Positions 1-7,546 of a stretch of DNA of 20,008 bases are shown piece by piece. The stretch lies in the NCBI GenBank assembly GCA_016283945.1, contig JAEENW010000216.1, forward strand, positions 1 through 20,008, given 5' to 3'. The first letter of the stretch is position 1. Every line of letters starts with the position of its first letter. Both the position numbers and the translations under genes were made by a program. Source of the DNA: Bacillota bacterium (GTDB lineage Bacteria > Bacillota > Clostridia > Peptostreptococcales > Anaerovoracaceae). The notes beneath the pieces are model-generated. The model was not told the DNA's origin, searched no databases, and worked only from the letters and a program-made list of their open reading frames with translations.

Positions 1-583
1 CCTTGACCCCGTCCGCGGCGAGCGCCCGGATCTCGGCGAGCACGTCCTCCGGCCTCCTGCTCCTCTCGCGCCCTCTCGTGTAGGGAACGATGCAGTAGCT
101 GCAGAAGTTGTTGCAGCCCTGCATGATGTTGACGAAGGCCTTGAAGGGGAACTCGCGCTTGGACGGAAGCCCCTCGGGGAGCGCTCCGCCCGCGCTCTCG
201 ACCGCGACTATGTTCTCCCTGGTCTCGCGCACCGCGTCGAAGAGCCTCGGGAAGTCCTGAAGATTGTGGGTCCCGAAGACGAGGTCGACCCAGGGGTACT
301 TTTCCTTGAGCGTGTCGATGACAGCCTGCTGCTGCATCATGCAGCCGCAGACCGCGACTATCATCTCGGGGTTCTCCTCATGGCTGTGCTTGAGCTGCCC
401 GAGCACGCCGAAGAAGCGCTTGTCCGCGTTCTCCCTCACGCTGCAGGTGTTGAGGATCACGACGTCAGCGCTCTTCGGGTCCCCGCAGAAGCTAAGGCCC
501 TTCTCCTCGAGCATGCCCGCCAGAGTCTCCGAGTCCCTCTCGTTCATCTGGCAGCCGAATGTTATCACGTGATAGCTGTTCAT
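1..583 (-). CDS. miaB: MiaB tRNA methylthiotransferase, N-terminal 194 residues (cut by window edge)
   Basis: Radical-SAM enzyme that adds the 2-methylthio group to N6-isopentenyladenosine at position 37 of tRNAs (ms2i6A37), acting in the cytoplasm. Visible in the translation are the three N-terminal Cys that bind the auxiliary 4Fe-4S cluster (C11 in FGCQMN, C47 in NTCSVREN, C81 in CGCMMQQQ), followed by the radical-SAM CxxxCxxC motif (C157, C161, C164 in GCNNFCSYCIVPYTRGRE). YTRGRERSR is characteristic of MiaB rather than the related MtaB or RimO. The rest of the radical-SAM barrel and the TRAM domain lie beyond base 1. The ATG overlaps the gpsA stop codon (TGATG), so the two are probably translationally coupled at the end of the der-plsY-gpsA-miaB operon. 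Identification is secure; only the C-terminus is unseen. Confidence 0.95.
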   Translation of the reverse strand, partial: MNSYHVITFGCQMNERDSETLAGMLEEKGLSFCGDPKSADVVILNTCSVRENADKRFFGVLGQLKHSHEENPEMIVAVCGCMMQQQAVIDTLKEKYPWVDLVFGTHNLQDFPRLFDAVRETRENIVAVESAGGALPEGLPSKREFPFKAFVNIMQGCNNFCSYCIVPYTRGRERSRRPEDVLAEIRALAADGVK

Positions 584-1590
584 CAGCCGAATACTTCCTC
601 GTTCTCGCGCTTTCTGCTTCTGGTCATCAGCGCCCTGACGGCCTTGTCGGGCTCGATGTTGCCGTTGACCACGTTGTAGATTGCCTCGGTGATGGGCATC
701 TCGACTCCGAGCTGCCTGGAGAGCCTGTAAGCCGCGTCGGCGGTGTACATTCCCTCGACGACCATTCCGACCTCCTTCACCGCGTCCTCGGGCTTCATGC
801 CCTGGCCGATGAGTATGCCGCAGCGGCGGTTCCTGGAGTGCATGGAGCAGCAGGTGACGATGAGGTCGCCTATGCCCGAGAGCCCCGTGAAGGTCGAGGG
901 CTTGGCTCCGAGCCTCGCTCCGAGCCTCTCCATCTCGACTATGCCTCTGGTCATCATCGCAGCCTTGGCGTTGTCGCCGTAGCCCAGGCCGTCGGCGATG
1001 CCGGCGCCGAGCGCGATTATGTTCTTGAGCGCGCCGCCGAGCTCGAGCCCCGCGACATCGTCGTTGGTATAGATCCTGAAGTAGTCGTTCATCAGGAGAT
1101 CCTGGACCGCGGCAGCGTCCTCTATGTTCGCGGAGGCGACCGCGACGGTCGTGGGCATCTTCCTGCCCACCTCCTCGGCGTGCGAGGGTCCGGAGAGCAC
1201 TACGTACCTGAGGCCGTCCTTCATGGAGAAGGCGATCTCGGACATGCGCTTCAGTGTCTTCCTGTCTATGCCCTTTGCCACGTTGAGGATGAGCACTCCC
1301 TCGGGGAGCATGGGAAGAGCGGTCTCAAAGGCGCTCGCGAAGTGCTGCGCCGGAACGCTGAAGAGCACCATGTCGGCGTCCTTCAGGACCTCGGCCTCGT
1401 CGTCGCAGACGGTGATGCCGTCCGGAAGCTTGACGCCGGGGAGATACCTGCTGTTCTCCTTCTCATCCCTCATCTCCTGCAGATGAGCCTTGTCGATATC
1501 CCACATCCAGGGGGAATGGCCGTTGTTTTCAAGAGTGATGGCGAGGGCTGTTCCCCAGCCGCCCGCTCCGATGACTGCGATCTTTTTCAT
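583..1590 (-). CDS. gpsA: Glycerol-3-phosphate dehydrogenase [NAD(P)+]
   Basis: Reduces dihydroxyacetone phosphate to sn-glycerol-3-phosphate, the backbone for phospholipids. The 335-residue length is normal for the family. The N-terminal Rossmann fold shows GAGGWGTALA (residues 9-18), followed by FSVPAQ and NVAKGID, and the catalytic C-terminal half carries ELGGALKNIIALGAGI and GLGYGDNAKAA, with the conserved Lys of the ALKN motif. The ATG at 1590 has an AAGGAG site 9 nt upstream. It sits 12 nt after plsY, whose enzyme acylates its product, so two consecutive steps of membrane lipid synthesis are encoded side by side. No defects seen. Confidence 0.97.
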   Translation of the reverse strand: MKKIAVIGAGGWGTALAITLENNGHSPWMWDIDKAHLQEMRDEKENSRYLPGVKLPDGITVCDDEAEVLKDADMVLFSVPAQHFASAFETALPMLPEGVLILNVAKGIDRKTLKRMSEIAFSMKDGLRYVVLSGPSHAEEVGRKMPTTVAVASANIEDAAAVQDLLMNDYFRIYTNDDVAGLELGGALKNIIALGAGIADGLGYGDNAKAAMMTRGIVEMERLGARLGAKPSTFTGLSGIGDLIVTCCSMHSRNRRCGILIGQGMKPEDAVKEVGMVVEGMYTADAAYRLSRQLGVEMPITEAIYNVVNGNIEPDKAVRALMTRSRKRENEEVFG

Positions 1591-1602
1591 GACTGATTCT
1601 CC

Positions 1603-2178
1603 TTAAAAGTGTATCTTCGACTCGGTCCCGTTCAGGATCCTGCCGATGTTCGCCCTGTGCTTGACCAGGACGGTAAGACCTATCAAAAGCGCGTAGGGGA
1701 AGAAGCTCCTCGCGATGAAGAAGCTGAGTATTGGTAGCAGCACCGCCGCGAGCACGGAGCCGGCGGAGACCATCTTCGTGAGCGCGATGACGCAGGCCGC
1801 GGCAGCGAGCACGATGAGGCAGAGCTTAGGCTCCAGCGTCATGATGGAGCCGAGAGCCGTCGCGACGCCCTTGCCGCCCCTGAATCCGTAGAGCGCGGGC
1901 CAGATGTGCCCGCAGATGACGGCGAGCACGCAGATCCCGGCGTAAGGCCCCGGGAGGAAGGTCTTTCCTATGAAGGCGGCCGCGCAGCCCTTAAGTATGT
2001 CGATCAGGAAGGTCGCCGCGGCGGCCTTCTTTCCGTAAGTGCGCAGCATGTTCGTCGTTCCCGCGTTGCCGCTGCCCTTCTCGCGTATGTCCCCGCCCAT
2101 CGCCTTGCTTATGACGATTGAGGGAGAGATGCAGCCGAGAAGGTAGGAGACGGCCGCGCAGATGATGATCTTAAACAT
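1603..2178 (-). CDS. plsY: Acyl-phosphate:glycerol-3-phosphate acyltransferase PlsY
   Basis: Integral membrane enzyme that transfers an acyl chain from acyl-phosphate to glycerol-3-phosphate, making lysophosphatidic acid. At 191 residues it is of normal size and almost entirely hydrophobic, with several predicted membrane spans. The PlsY motifs are present: GSGNAGTTNMLRTYG (residues 35-49) and HIWPALYGFRGGKGVATALG (91-110), the GGKG loop being diagnostic; a third conserved region (LTVLVKHRANIGRI) precedes the C-terminus. Its ATG overlaps the last 8 nt of der (ATGTTTAA), with purine-rich sequence inside the der 3' end serving as the ribosome binding site, which suggests coupling. Sits between der and gpsA, a common arrangement in Bacillota. 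Confidence 0.97.
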   Translation of the reverse strand: MFKIIICAAVSYLLGCISPSIVISKAMGGDIREKGSGNAGTTNMLRTYGKKAAAATFLIDILKGCAAAFIGKTFLPGPYAGICVLAVICGHIWPALYGFRGGKGVATALGSIMTLEPKLCLIVLAAAACVIALTKMVSAGSVLAAVLLPILSFFIARSFFPYALLIGLTVLVKHRANIGRILNGTESKIHF

Positions 2179-3496
2179 CGTCCTTGTCCCCCTTCTCCCT
2201 GAACACGAACTTTATGGAAGTGCCCTCGAAGCCGTAGGCCTCGCGGATCTTGTTCTCCAGATATCTCGCGTAAGAGAAGTGCATGATGTCCCTGTCGTTG
2301 ATCTGGAAGCTGAAGAGAGGCGGCTTGACGCCGATCTGCGTGGCGTAGTAGATCTTGAGCCTGCGGCCCTTGTCCGAGGGCGGGTTGTTCATCATGACCG
2401 CGTCGGCGATGAGGCTGTTGAGCTGGCCGGTGCCGACCCTCATGGCGCGGTTCTCGGAGACCGCTCTCGCCATCTCGAGCACGGGGAGCAGCCTCTGCCC
2501 CTTGAGGGCGGAGGTGAACATCACGGGAGCGTAGCTCATGAACTGGAGCTCTCCCTTGATCTTGCGCTCCATGTCGCGCATGGTGTTGGTCTCCTTCGGC
2601 ACGAGGTCCCACTTGTTGACCACGACTATGATGCCCTTGCCCGCCTCGTGAGCCATGCCGACGATCTTCTTGTCCTGCTCGGTGAGCCCCTCGGTCCCGT
2701 CGATCACGAGCAGCGCCACGTCGCAGCGCTCGATCGAGGCTATGGCGCGGATGACGCTGAAGCGCTCGATGTCGTCGGTGACCTTGCTGCGGCGGCGTAT
2801 ACCCGCGGTGTCGATCAGGGTGTACTTCACCCCGTCGTGCTCGAAGGGCGTGTCGATGGCGTCGCGGGTGGTGCCCGCGATATCGCTGACTATGACCCTC
2901 TCCTCTCCCAGGAAGGCGTTGACTATGGAGGACTTGCCGACGTTCGGCTTGCCTATGATGGCGATCTTGACGTCGTCCTCCTCGTCCTCAGCCTCGGAGG
3001 CGGGGAAGCGCCTGACTATCTCGTCGAGCAGGTCGCCGAGGCCGAGCATGTTGACGGAGGACACGGGGAAGGGATCCCCGAGCCCGAGCTCGTAGAGGTC
3101 GTAGAAGTCCTCGGGAAGCCTGCCGGAGTCTATCTTGTTCGCGACCAGTATAACGTCCTTGCCCTTGCGCTGCAGCATCTCTCCGACCTCGCGGTCCGCG
3201 GAGGTGAGCCCGTCCCTGCCGTCGACCATGAAGAGTATGACGTCCGCCATGTCCATGGCGACCTCAGCCTGTGCCCTCATCCTCGAGGGGATGAGCTCCT
3301 TGGAGCTGGGCTCTATGCCGCCGGTGTCGATCAGCATGAAATGCTTGCCGGTCCACTCCGCGTCGGAGACTATGCGGTCTCTCGTAACGCCGGGAGTGTC
3401 CTCGACTATAGACACCCTGCGCCCTATTATCTTGTTGAAGAAGGTGGACTTGCCGACGTTCGGGCGGCCGACCACCGCTACTATTGGTTTGCTCAT
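2171..3496 (-). CDS. der: Ribosome-assembly GTPase Der (EngA)
   Basis: Essential tandem-GTPase that assists maturation of the 50S subunit. The 441 residues contain two G domains and a C-terminal KH-like domain. G domain 1: GRPNVGKS (10-17), DTPGVTRD, DTGG (57-60), NKID (120-123). G domain 2: GKPNVGKS (182-189), DTAG (229-232), NKWD (294-297). The KH-like segment covers roughly 350-435. An acidic linker (SEAEDEEDD, about 167-175) joins the G domains, as usual. ATG at 3496 follows an AAGGAAA site. First gene of the der-plsY-gpsA-miaB operon, driven by a promoter about 85-110 nt upstream. Confidence 0.98.
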   Translation of the reverse strand: MSKPIVAVVGRPNVGKSTFFNKIIGRRVSIVEDTPGVTRDRIVSDAEWTGKHFMLIDTGGIEPSSKELIPSRMRAQAEVAMDMADVILFMVDGRDGLTSADREVGEMLQRKGKDVILVANKIDSGRLPEDFYDLYELGLGDPFPVSSVNMLGLGDLLDEIVRRFPASEAEDEEDDVKIAIIGKPNVGKSSIVNAFLGEERVIVSDIAGTTRDAIDTPFEHDGVKYTLIDTAGIRRRSKVTDDIERFSVIRAIASIERCDVALLVIDGTEGLTEQDKKIVGMAHEAGKGIIVVVNKWDLVPKETNTMRDMERKIKGELQFMSYAPVMFTSALKGQRLLPVLEMARAVSENRAMRVGTGQLNSLIADAVMMNNPPSDKGRRLKIYYATQIGVKPPLFSFQINDRDIMHFSYARYLENKIREAYGFEGTSIKFVFREKGDKDDV

Positions 3497-3579
3497 AAGA
3501 CTTTCCTTTTCAAGCTTAGCGCGCGGGGGCTTCGGGGAGGCGGCGGATCCGCTCCCGTCCCGGCACAGTTTGACATATT

Positions 3580-3608
3580 ATTATGCTACAAAAACGCGCG
3601 CTTTTCAA
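3580..3608 (-). promoter_or_regulatory. Putative sigma-A promoter of der operon
   Basis: On the minus strand TTGAAA (3608-3603) and CATAAT (3585-3580) are separated by exactly 17 nt. Transcription would begin near 3573, giving a leader of about 75 nt before the der ATG. The AT-rich hexamers stand out from a GC-rich surround. Confidence 0.65.
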
Positions 3609-3644
3609 GATGCGGGAGCGCTTCCGCGCCTGGGATCAGCTTGT

Positions 3645-3687
3645 CGAGCCGCCCGCTGCGAAAGATCGTGATGCGGGTCCTGTCGCG
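3645..3687 (-). repeat. Dispersed hairpin repeat, unit F (solo, inverted)
   Basis: Read on the minus strand it starts CGCGACAGGACCCGC and ends TTTCGCAGCGGGCGGCTCG. The nearest relative is unit C at 10675-10720 (GCGACAGGACCCGC, then TTTCGCAGCGGACGG). The inner arms CCCGC and GCGGG can pair. It lies between the der and trkA promoters without overlapping either -35 box. Confidence 0.7.
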
Positions 3688-3737
3688 AAAGGTCTTTTAG
3701 CGGGATCCGGCATTCTGAAAAACCCCCTTCCCGCGCA

Positions 3738-3766
3738 TTGCCCGCGCGCCGCCTCGGTGCTATAAT
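3738..3766 (+). promoter_or_regulatory. Putative sigma-A promoter of trkA-trkH
   Basis: TTGCCC (3738-3743), 17-nt spacer, consensus TATAAT (3761-3766) with an upstream TG (TGCTATAAT, extended -10). Start expected near 3773, leaving a leader of about 25 nt that contains the GGAGGT site at 3784-3789. Confidence 0.75.
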
Positions 3767-3798
3767 GAGTTGTTAAATCGTTCGGAGGTAACAGCGAC

Positions 3799-5142
3799 AT
3801 GAAAGTAGCCGTAGTCGGAGCCGGCAAGCTCGGCATAGCCATCACCCAGGCCCTCCTCGGAGGAAAGAACGAAGTGACGGTGATCGACAAGGACGAAGAG
3901 CTCATCGGCAGGATCAAGGAGCGCTTCGATATTCTCACAGTCAACGCCAACGCGGTCGAGACCGAGGTCCTCAAGGGCATCGGGATCAGCGACTACAAGC
4001 TGCTGGTCGCCGCGACTGACAACGACGAGCTCAACATGACCGTCTGCAAATTCGCGAAGGATCTCGGCTGTCAGCAGACTATAGCCCGAGTCAGGGCGCC
4101 GGAGCACGTCGCCCAGCGCGACTTCCTGCAGAACTCCATGGGCATAGACTTCATCATCAATCCCGACATGGCCTGCGCGAGGGCGATATTCAGGACCCTC
4201 ACGGAGACCTACAACCTGCACGGCGGAAGGTTCGCCTCCGGCGGCACTATCATACTCGAGTGCGCAGCCGACGAGATAAGCGGCCTCTGCGGGCACAAGA
4301 TAAAGGAGACCGCCAAGCAGCTGAGCGGAGTTCTGATCGCGGGAGTCTCCAGAAACGGAAAGATCATCATCCCCAACGGCGAGACCGAGATACTCCCGGG
4401 CGACGTCCTCTTCATCATAGGCTTTGACAAGAGGATCCGCGAGATCGAGAAGAGCATCCACAAGGCCAAGCAGTACACCGGGCTCAGGCGCGTAATGATC
4501 GCCGGCGGCGGCAAGACGGGCTTCTACCTCGCAAAGCTGCTCACCGAGTTCGGCATCGGCGTCAAGATCATCGAGATGGATCACGCCCGCTGCGAGTACC
4601 TCTCTCAGAACCTCGACGACGCGCTCGTGCTCAACGGGGACGCCACCGACACCAACATGCTCGCCGAGGAGGATCTCGGCGGGATGGACGCCTTTGTCGC
4701 CACCACCGGCTTCGACGAGGAGAACCTCCTGCTCTCGCTCGTCGCCAAGCAGGCCGGCGTCAAGAAGATAGTCACCAAGATAAGCCGCAACAGCTATTCC
4801 CAGCTCACCGGCCAGCTCGGGCTCGACATGATCATCAACCCGCTCGAGATCAGCGCCGCGAGCATACTCAGGTTCGTCGAGCGCGAGGGCCGCGTGGTCT
4901 TCTCGCAGATGATCCAGGGCCAGGCCGAGTTTGTGGAGATCGTAGCCGAGGAAGGCATGCCGATCACCCAGAATACCCTCGCCCAGCTCCAGCTCCCCGA
5001 GGGCGTGCTCATCGCAGGCGTAAGGCGCTCCGGAAGCGCGATCATCCCCAGCGGCAGCACCCAGATACATCCCGGCGACAGCGTCATCATACTGTCGCTG
5101 CTCTCCAGCACGGCTTCTCTCGAAGCCCTTCTGAACAAGTGA
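3799..5142 (+). CDS. trkA: Trk potassium uptake regulatory subunit TrkA
   Basis: Cytosolic NAD(H)/nucleotide-binding gating subunit of the Trk K+ uptake system, forming a ring beneath the TrkH channel. At 447 residues it is the full tandem form: RCK_N (GAGKLG at 7-12, then VIDKD), TrkA_C, a second RCK_N (GGGKTGFYLAKLL near 235-247, then IIEMD), and a second TrkA_C (ending LPEGVLIAGVRRSG...IHPGDSVIIL). The ATG follows GGAGGT with 9 nt spacing and a consensus promoter. The stop is one base before the trkH ATG. Full length, no missing motifs seen. Confidence 0.96.
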   Translation: MKVAVVGAGKLGIAITQALLGGKNEVTVIDKDEELIGRIKERFDILTVNANAVETEVLKGIGISDYKLLVAATDNDELNMTVCKFAKDLGCQQTIARVRAPEHVAQRDFLQNSMGIDFIINPDMACARAIFRTLTETYNLHGGRFASGGTIILECAADEISGLCGHKIKETAKQLSGVLIAGVSRNGKIIIPNGETEILPGDVLFIIGFDKRIREIEKSIHKAKQYTGLRRVMIAGGGKTGFYLAKLLTEFGIGVKIIEMDHARCEYLSQNLDDALVLNGDATDTNMLAEEDLGGMDAFVATTGFDEENLLLSLVAKQAGVKKIVTKISRNSYSQLTGQLGLDMIINPLEISAASILRFVEREGRVVFSQMIQGQAEFVEIVAEEGMPITQNTLAQLQLPEGVLIAGVRRSGSAIIPSGSTQIHPGDSVIILSLLSSTASLEALLNK

Positions 5143-5143
5143 T

Positions 5144-6610
5144 ATGGCACTGCACATCAAACCGATAATCAAGGTCCTCGGACTGGTCAGCGCCATAGTC
5201 GCGCTGATGATGCTCATACCGGCAGGGGTCTCCGTCTACTACAGGGAGACCTCCGAGGCGCTCGCGTTTACGTACGTGGCGGTCCCGGTCATGATCCTGG
5301 GCTTCGCAGCCTTCAAGATGACCCCGGCGATAAAGGACCACGACATCCGCATGAAGGAGGGATTCTTCATAGTCGGAGCCGCGTGGATAGTTCTCTCGGT
5401 CGTCGGCGCCCTTCCCTTCATGATCTCCGGCGACATCCCCCGCCTCGGCGACGCGTTCTTCGAGGTCGCCTCGGGCTTCTCCACCACTGGATCCACCATA
5501 CTCACCGACATCGAGGCTCTCGCCAAGGGCATGGCCTTCTGGCGCTCCTTCACCCACTGGCTCGGCGGCATGGGCATACTGGTGCTCACGATCGCCATCA
5601 TGCCTATGCTCGGCATAGGCGGACAGAGGATCATGAGGGCCGAGACCACCGGTCCGACCATGGACAAGATCAGCTTCACGATCAACGACTCCGCGAAGAA
5701 CCTCTACATCGTGTACTTCGCGCTCACGGTGATCGAGGTCGTGCTGCTCTGCCTCGGAGGCATGAACCTCTACGACTCACTCGTGCACAGCTTCGGAACG
5801 ATGGGAACCGGAGGCTTCTCCAACTACGCCGACAGCGTCGGGCACTTCGAGAGCGGTTATCTCCAGATGGTGATCGCCGTATTCATGATGCTCGCCGGCA
5901 TCAACTTCAGCCTGCATTATTCCGCCGTCAAGGGCAATATCCGCCAGGTCCTGAAGGATTCCGAGCTCAGGGCCTACCTCGCCATACTCGCCGGCTCCAC
6001 AGCCTTCATCATGGCGATGCTGCTGATATACAAGTGCGTGGGCGACCCCTGGACCGCGTTCAAGCAGAGCTTCTTCCAGGTCAACTCCATAACGACGACC
6101 ACGGGCTACGGCACCGCGGACTTCGACCTCTGGCCCCTGCCCTGCAGGATACTGCTCGTCGCCCTCATGCTCGTGGGCGGCTGCGCGGGCTCCACGGGCG
6201 GCGGCGTCAAGGTCATAAGGGTCATAATACTCTTCAAGATCATAGGCCGCGAGATCAAGAAGAAGCTCCACCCGAACGCCGTAATGCCGATAAAGGTCGG
6301 AGGCAAGGTCGTAGCCGAGAACACCATCTCCGCCGTATCGGGATTCCTGTTCCTGTACTTCATGATCATCGCAGCGTCGGTCTTCATCGTGAGCTTCGAG
6401 GCGCCCGACTTCACAACGGCCTTCACGACCGTAGTCGCCGTCATCAGCAACATAGGCCCCGGCCTCGCGGCCGTAGGCCCCACGCTGAACTACGCCTTCT
6501 ACTCGCAGGGCATCAAGATCTTCCTCGGCCTGCTGATGATAGCCGGAAGAGTCGAGATCTTCACCGTGTTCCTGCTCTTCACGCCGAGCTACTGGAATAA
6601 GAACAAGTAA
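5144..6610 (+). CDS. trkH: Trk potassium uptake membrane subunit TrkH
   Basis: K+-translocating membrane subunit of the TrkAH system. The 488-residue, strongly hydrophobic chain contains the four pore-loop/filter segments of the TrkH/TrkG/KtrB superfamily: GFSTTGSTI, GTMGTGGFSNYA, SITTTTGYGTADF and ISNIGPGLAAVG, plus the Gly-rich GGCAGSTGGGVKVIR segment. The ATG comes one base after the trkA stop, and I see no clear ribosome binding site, so translation probably depends on coupling to trkA. The gene is followed by a strong hairpin terminator. Confidence 0.96.
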   Translation: MALHIKPIIKVLGLVSAIVALMMLIPAGVSVYYRETSEALAFTYVAVPVMILGFAAFKMTPAIKDHDIRMKEGFFIVGAAWIVLSVVGALPFMISGDIPRLGDAFFEVASGFSTTGSTILTDIEALAKGMAFWRSFTHWLGGMGILVLTIAIMPMLGIGGQRIMRAETTGPTMDKISFTINDSAKNLYIVYFALTVIEVVLLCLGGMNLYDSLVHSFGTMGTGGFSNYADSVGHFESGYLQMVIAVFMMLAGINFSLHYSAVKGNIRQVLKDSELRAYLAILAGSTAFIMAMLLIYKCVGDPWTAFKQSFFQVNSITTTTGYGTADFDLWPLPCRILLVALMLVGGCAGSTGGGVKVIRVIILFKIIGREIKKKLHPNAVMPIKVGGKVVAENTISAVSGFLFLYFMIIAASVFIVSFEAPDFTTAFTTVVAVISNIGPGLAAVGPTLNYAFYSQGIKIFLGLLMIAGRVEIFTVFLLFTPSYWNKNK

Positions 6611-6620
6611 GAAACGCAAG

Positions 6621-6685
6621 AAAAAAAGACCCGGGGACGGGAAGAGGCGCATCGTTCCTCTCCGCGTCGCCCGGGTCATTTTATT
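6621..6685. terminator. Bidirectional terminator between trkH and GNAT gene
   Basis: Long inverted repeat with perfect outer arms GACCCGGG (6628-6635) and CCCGGGTC (6670-6677) and partly paired inner arms (GAAGAGG / CCTCTCC). It is preceded by seven A (a U tract for minus-strand transcripts) and followed by ATTTTATTA for plus-strand transcripts. It serves the convergent trkH and GNAT genes; the better U run is on the minus strand. Confidence 0.85.
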
Positions 6686-6741
6686 ATCTGTTCGATGCAA
6701 TACTGATAAGCGCTCAGCCCCTCCGCGGGGATGCGCGGCGC

Positions 6742-7371
6742 TCACTCCAGCGCTATCGCCATGTGCGCCTTCACGTCCGGTATGCGGCCGCTCAGAGGCC
6801 TGAGCATCGCCCTGTAGCCGGAGACCTCCATCGGGCTCTTCGCGAAGGAGTTCTGGCCGTACATCGCGTCGATCTTCCTCTGGAAATCGATGACGTCCTG
6901 CGGATAAGACAGCCTGCAGGGGGCGTCGAAGAGCGGCTGGGGCTCAAAGTACTCGATGTAGCCGGCTTTTTTGTAAAAGCCGAATAGCTTGTCGTCCGCG
7001 GGCAGGGTCGCGATACCCTCGCAGCCGAGCGCCCCGGCGTAGCCCTTGACGAAGCTGAGGAGCATGAGCCCGAGACCCTTCCCTCTCTGCGCCTCGTCGG
7101 TCGCCATTCCGTAGAGATAGACGCACCTGAGCCTCTCGATCCCGCCGCCCTGAAGCGGCGCGCCCGAAGCGTCCACCCTGCTGTCGAGACTGCAGGGAAG
7201 CAGGTAAGCCATGGAGATTATCCTGCCGCCGTCCTCTATGACAGCGCAGCGCTCCTCCCTGTACAGATCCTCAAAGAAAGCGTCTATGAAGCGCTCCTCG
7301 TCGCCGAAGGCCTGCTTCCACAGAGCCTTCAGCTGGGGCACGTCGTTTTTTTCGGAAATTCTGGTACGCAA
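6742..7371 (-). CDS. GNAT family N-acetyltransferase (TTG start)
   Basis: Probable acetyl-CoA-dependent acetyltransferase; substrate not predictable. The 209-residue protein has an N-terminal GNAT core: beta strands around RIISMAYLLP (50-59), then YLYGMATDEAQRGKGLGLML (85-104) with the CoA pyrophosphate loop QRGKGLG (95-101), then LPADDKLFGFYKKAGYIEYF (123-142), the usual 'FYxKxGF' element. About 60 further residues follow the core. There is no ATG near the N-terminus; the frame begins with TTG at 7371, 7 nt behind AGGAG, which I take as the start. A composite repeat lies 25 nt upstream and no promoter is obvious, so it may be read through from the DUF2156 gene. Confidence 0.85.
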   Translation of the reverse strand: MRTRISEKNDVPQLKALWKQAFGDEERFIDAFFEDLYREERCAVIEDGGRIISMAYLLPCSLDSRVDASGAPLQGGGIERLRCVYLYGMATDEAQRGKGLGLMLLSFVKGYAGALGCEGIATLPADDKLFGFYKKAGYIEYFEPQPLFDAPCRLSYPQDVIDFQRKIDAMYGQNSFAKSPMEVSGYRAMLRPLSGRIPDVKAHMAIALE

Positions 7372-7396
7372 TCCGTTACTCCTGAAAGAATATCTG

Positions 7397-7545
7397 CCTC
7401 GCGGCAGGACCCGCGAACAGTGTATCGCGGCGGGTGACGCGAGGAGGGGCTCCCCGCAGCGAGGAGCGCCCGCACCGCAGCTGGCGGGGAGGAGCCTCGC
7501 GGCAGGACCCGCTTACAGTCCGCCGCGGCGGGTGGCGCGGGGAGG
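7397..7545 (+). repeat. Composite hairpin repeat 1 (units A and B around a 39-nt core)
   Basis: Unit A (7397-7444) and unit B (7495-7545) are direct copies of a hairpin. Both begin CCTCGCGGCAGGACCCGC and both contain GCGGCGGGTG followed by GCGCG or ACGCG. In A the outer arms CCTCGCG/CGCGAGG and the inner arms ACCCGC/GCGGGT pair. Between them, 7445-7483 is identical, base for base, to 12292-12330 in composite 2. The element fills the gap between the DUF2156 stop (2 nt away) and the GNAT start (25 nt away), so it is probably transcribed on the minus strand as an intercistronic element, like REP/BIME sequences. Confidence 0.85.
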
Positions 7546-7546
7546 T

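Larger units (their letters stand above)
3497..3798. other. Divergent der / trkA intergenic region
   Basis: About 300 bp without a gene. It holds the der promoter (minus), the trkA promoter (plus) and, between them, one copy of the dispersed hairpin repeat on the minus strand. The rest (3500-3570 and 3690-3735) is GC-rich, and I see no further structure I can name. Open frames through the region have no ribosome binding site and match nothing recognisable. Confidence 0.7.

Noticed and set aside
3570..3575. Consensus TTGACA on the plus strand as a -35
   Set aside because: At 16-18 nt downstream there is only GC-rich sequence (AACGCG), no -10; the AT-rich tract is better explained by the der promoter on the minus strand.
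2162..3700. Long open frame (512 codons) antisense to der, and a 485-codon one antisense to trkA (3760-5217)
   Set aside because: Low-complexity Val/Asp/Glu/Leu/Gly/His-rich translations with no motifs, lying opposite well-identified genes; they arise from the GC-biased codon use.
7397..7545. Repeat-spacer-repeat pattern as a mini-CRISPR array
   Set aside because: Only two units per locus, the units are long imperfect hairpins, and the 'spacer' is identical at the second locus, which is the opposite of CRISPR spacers. No cas genes.
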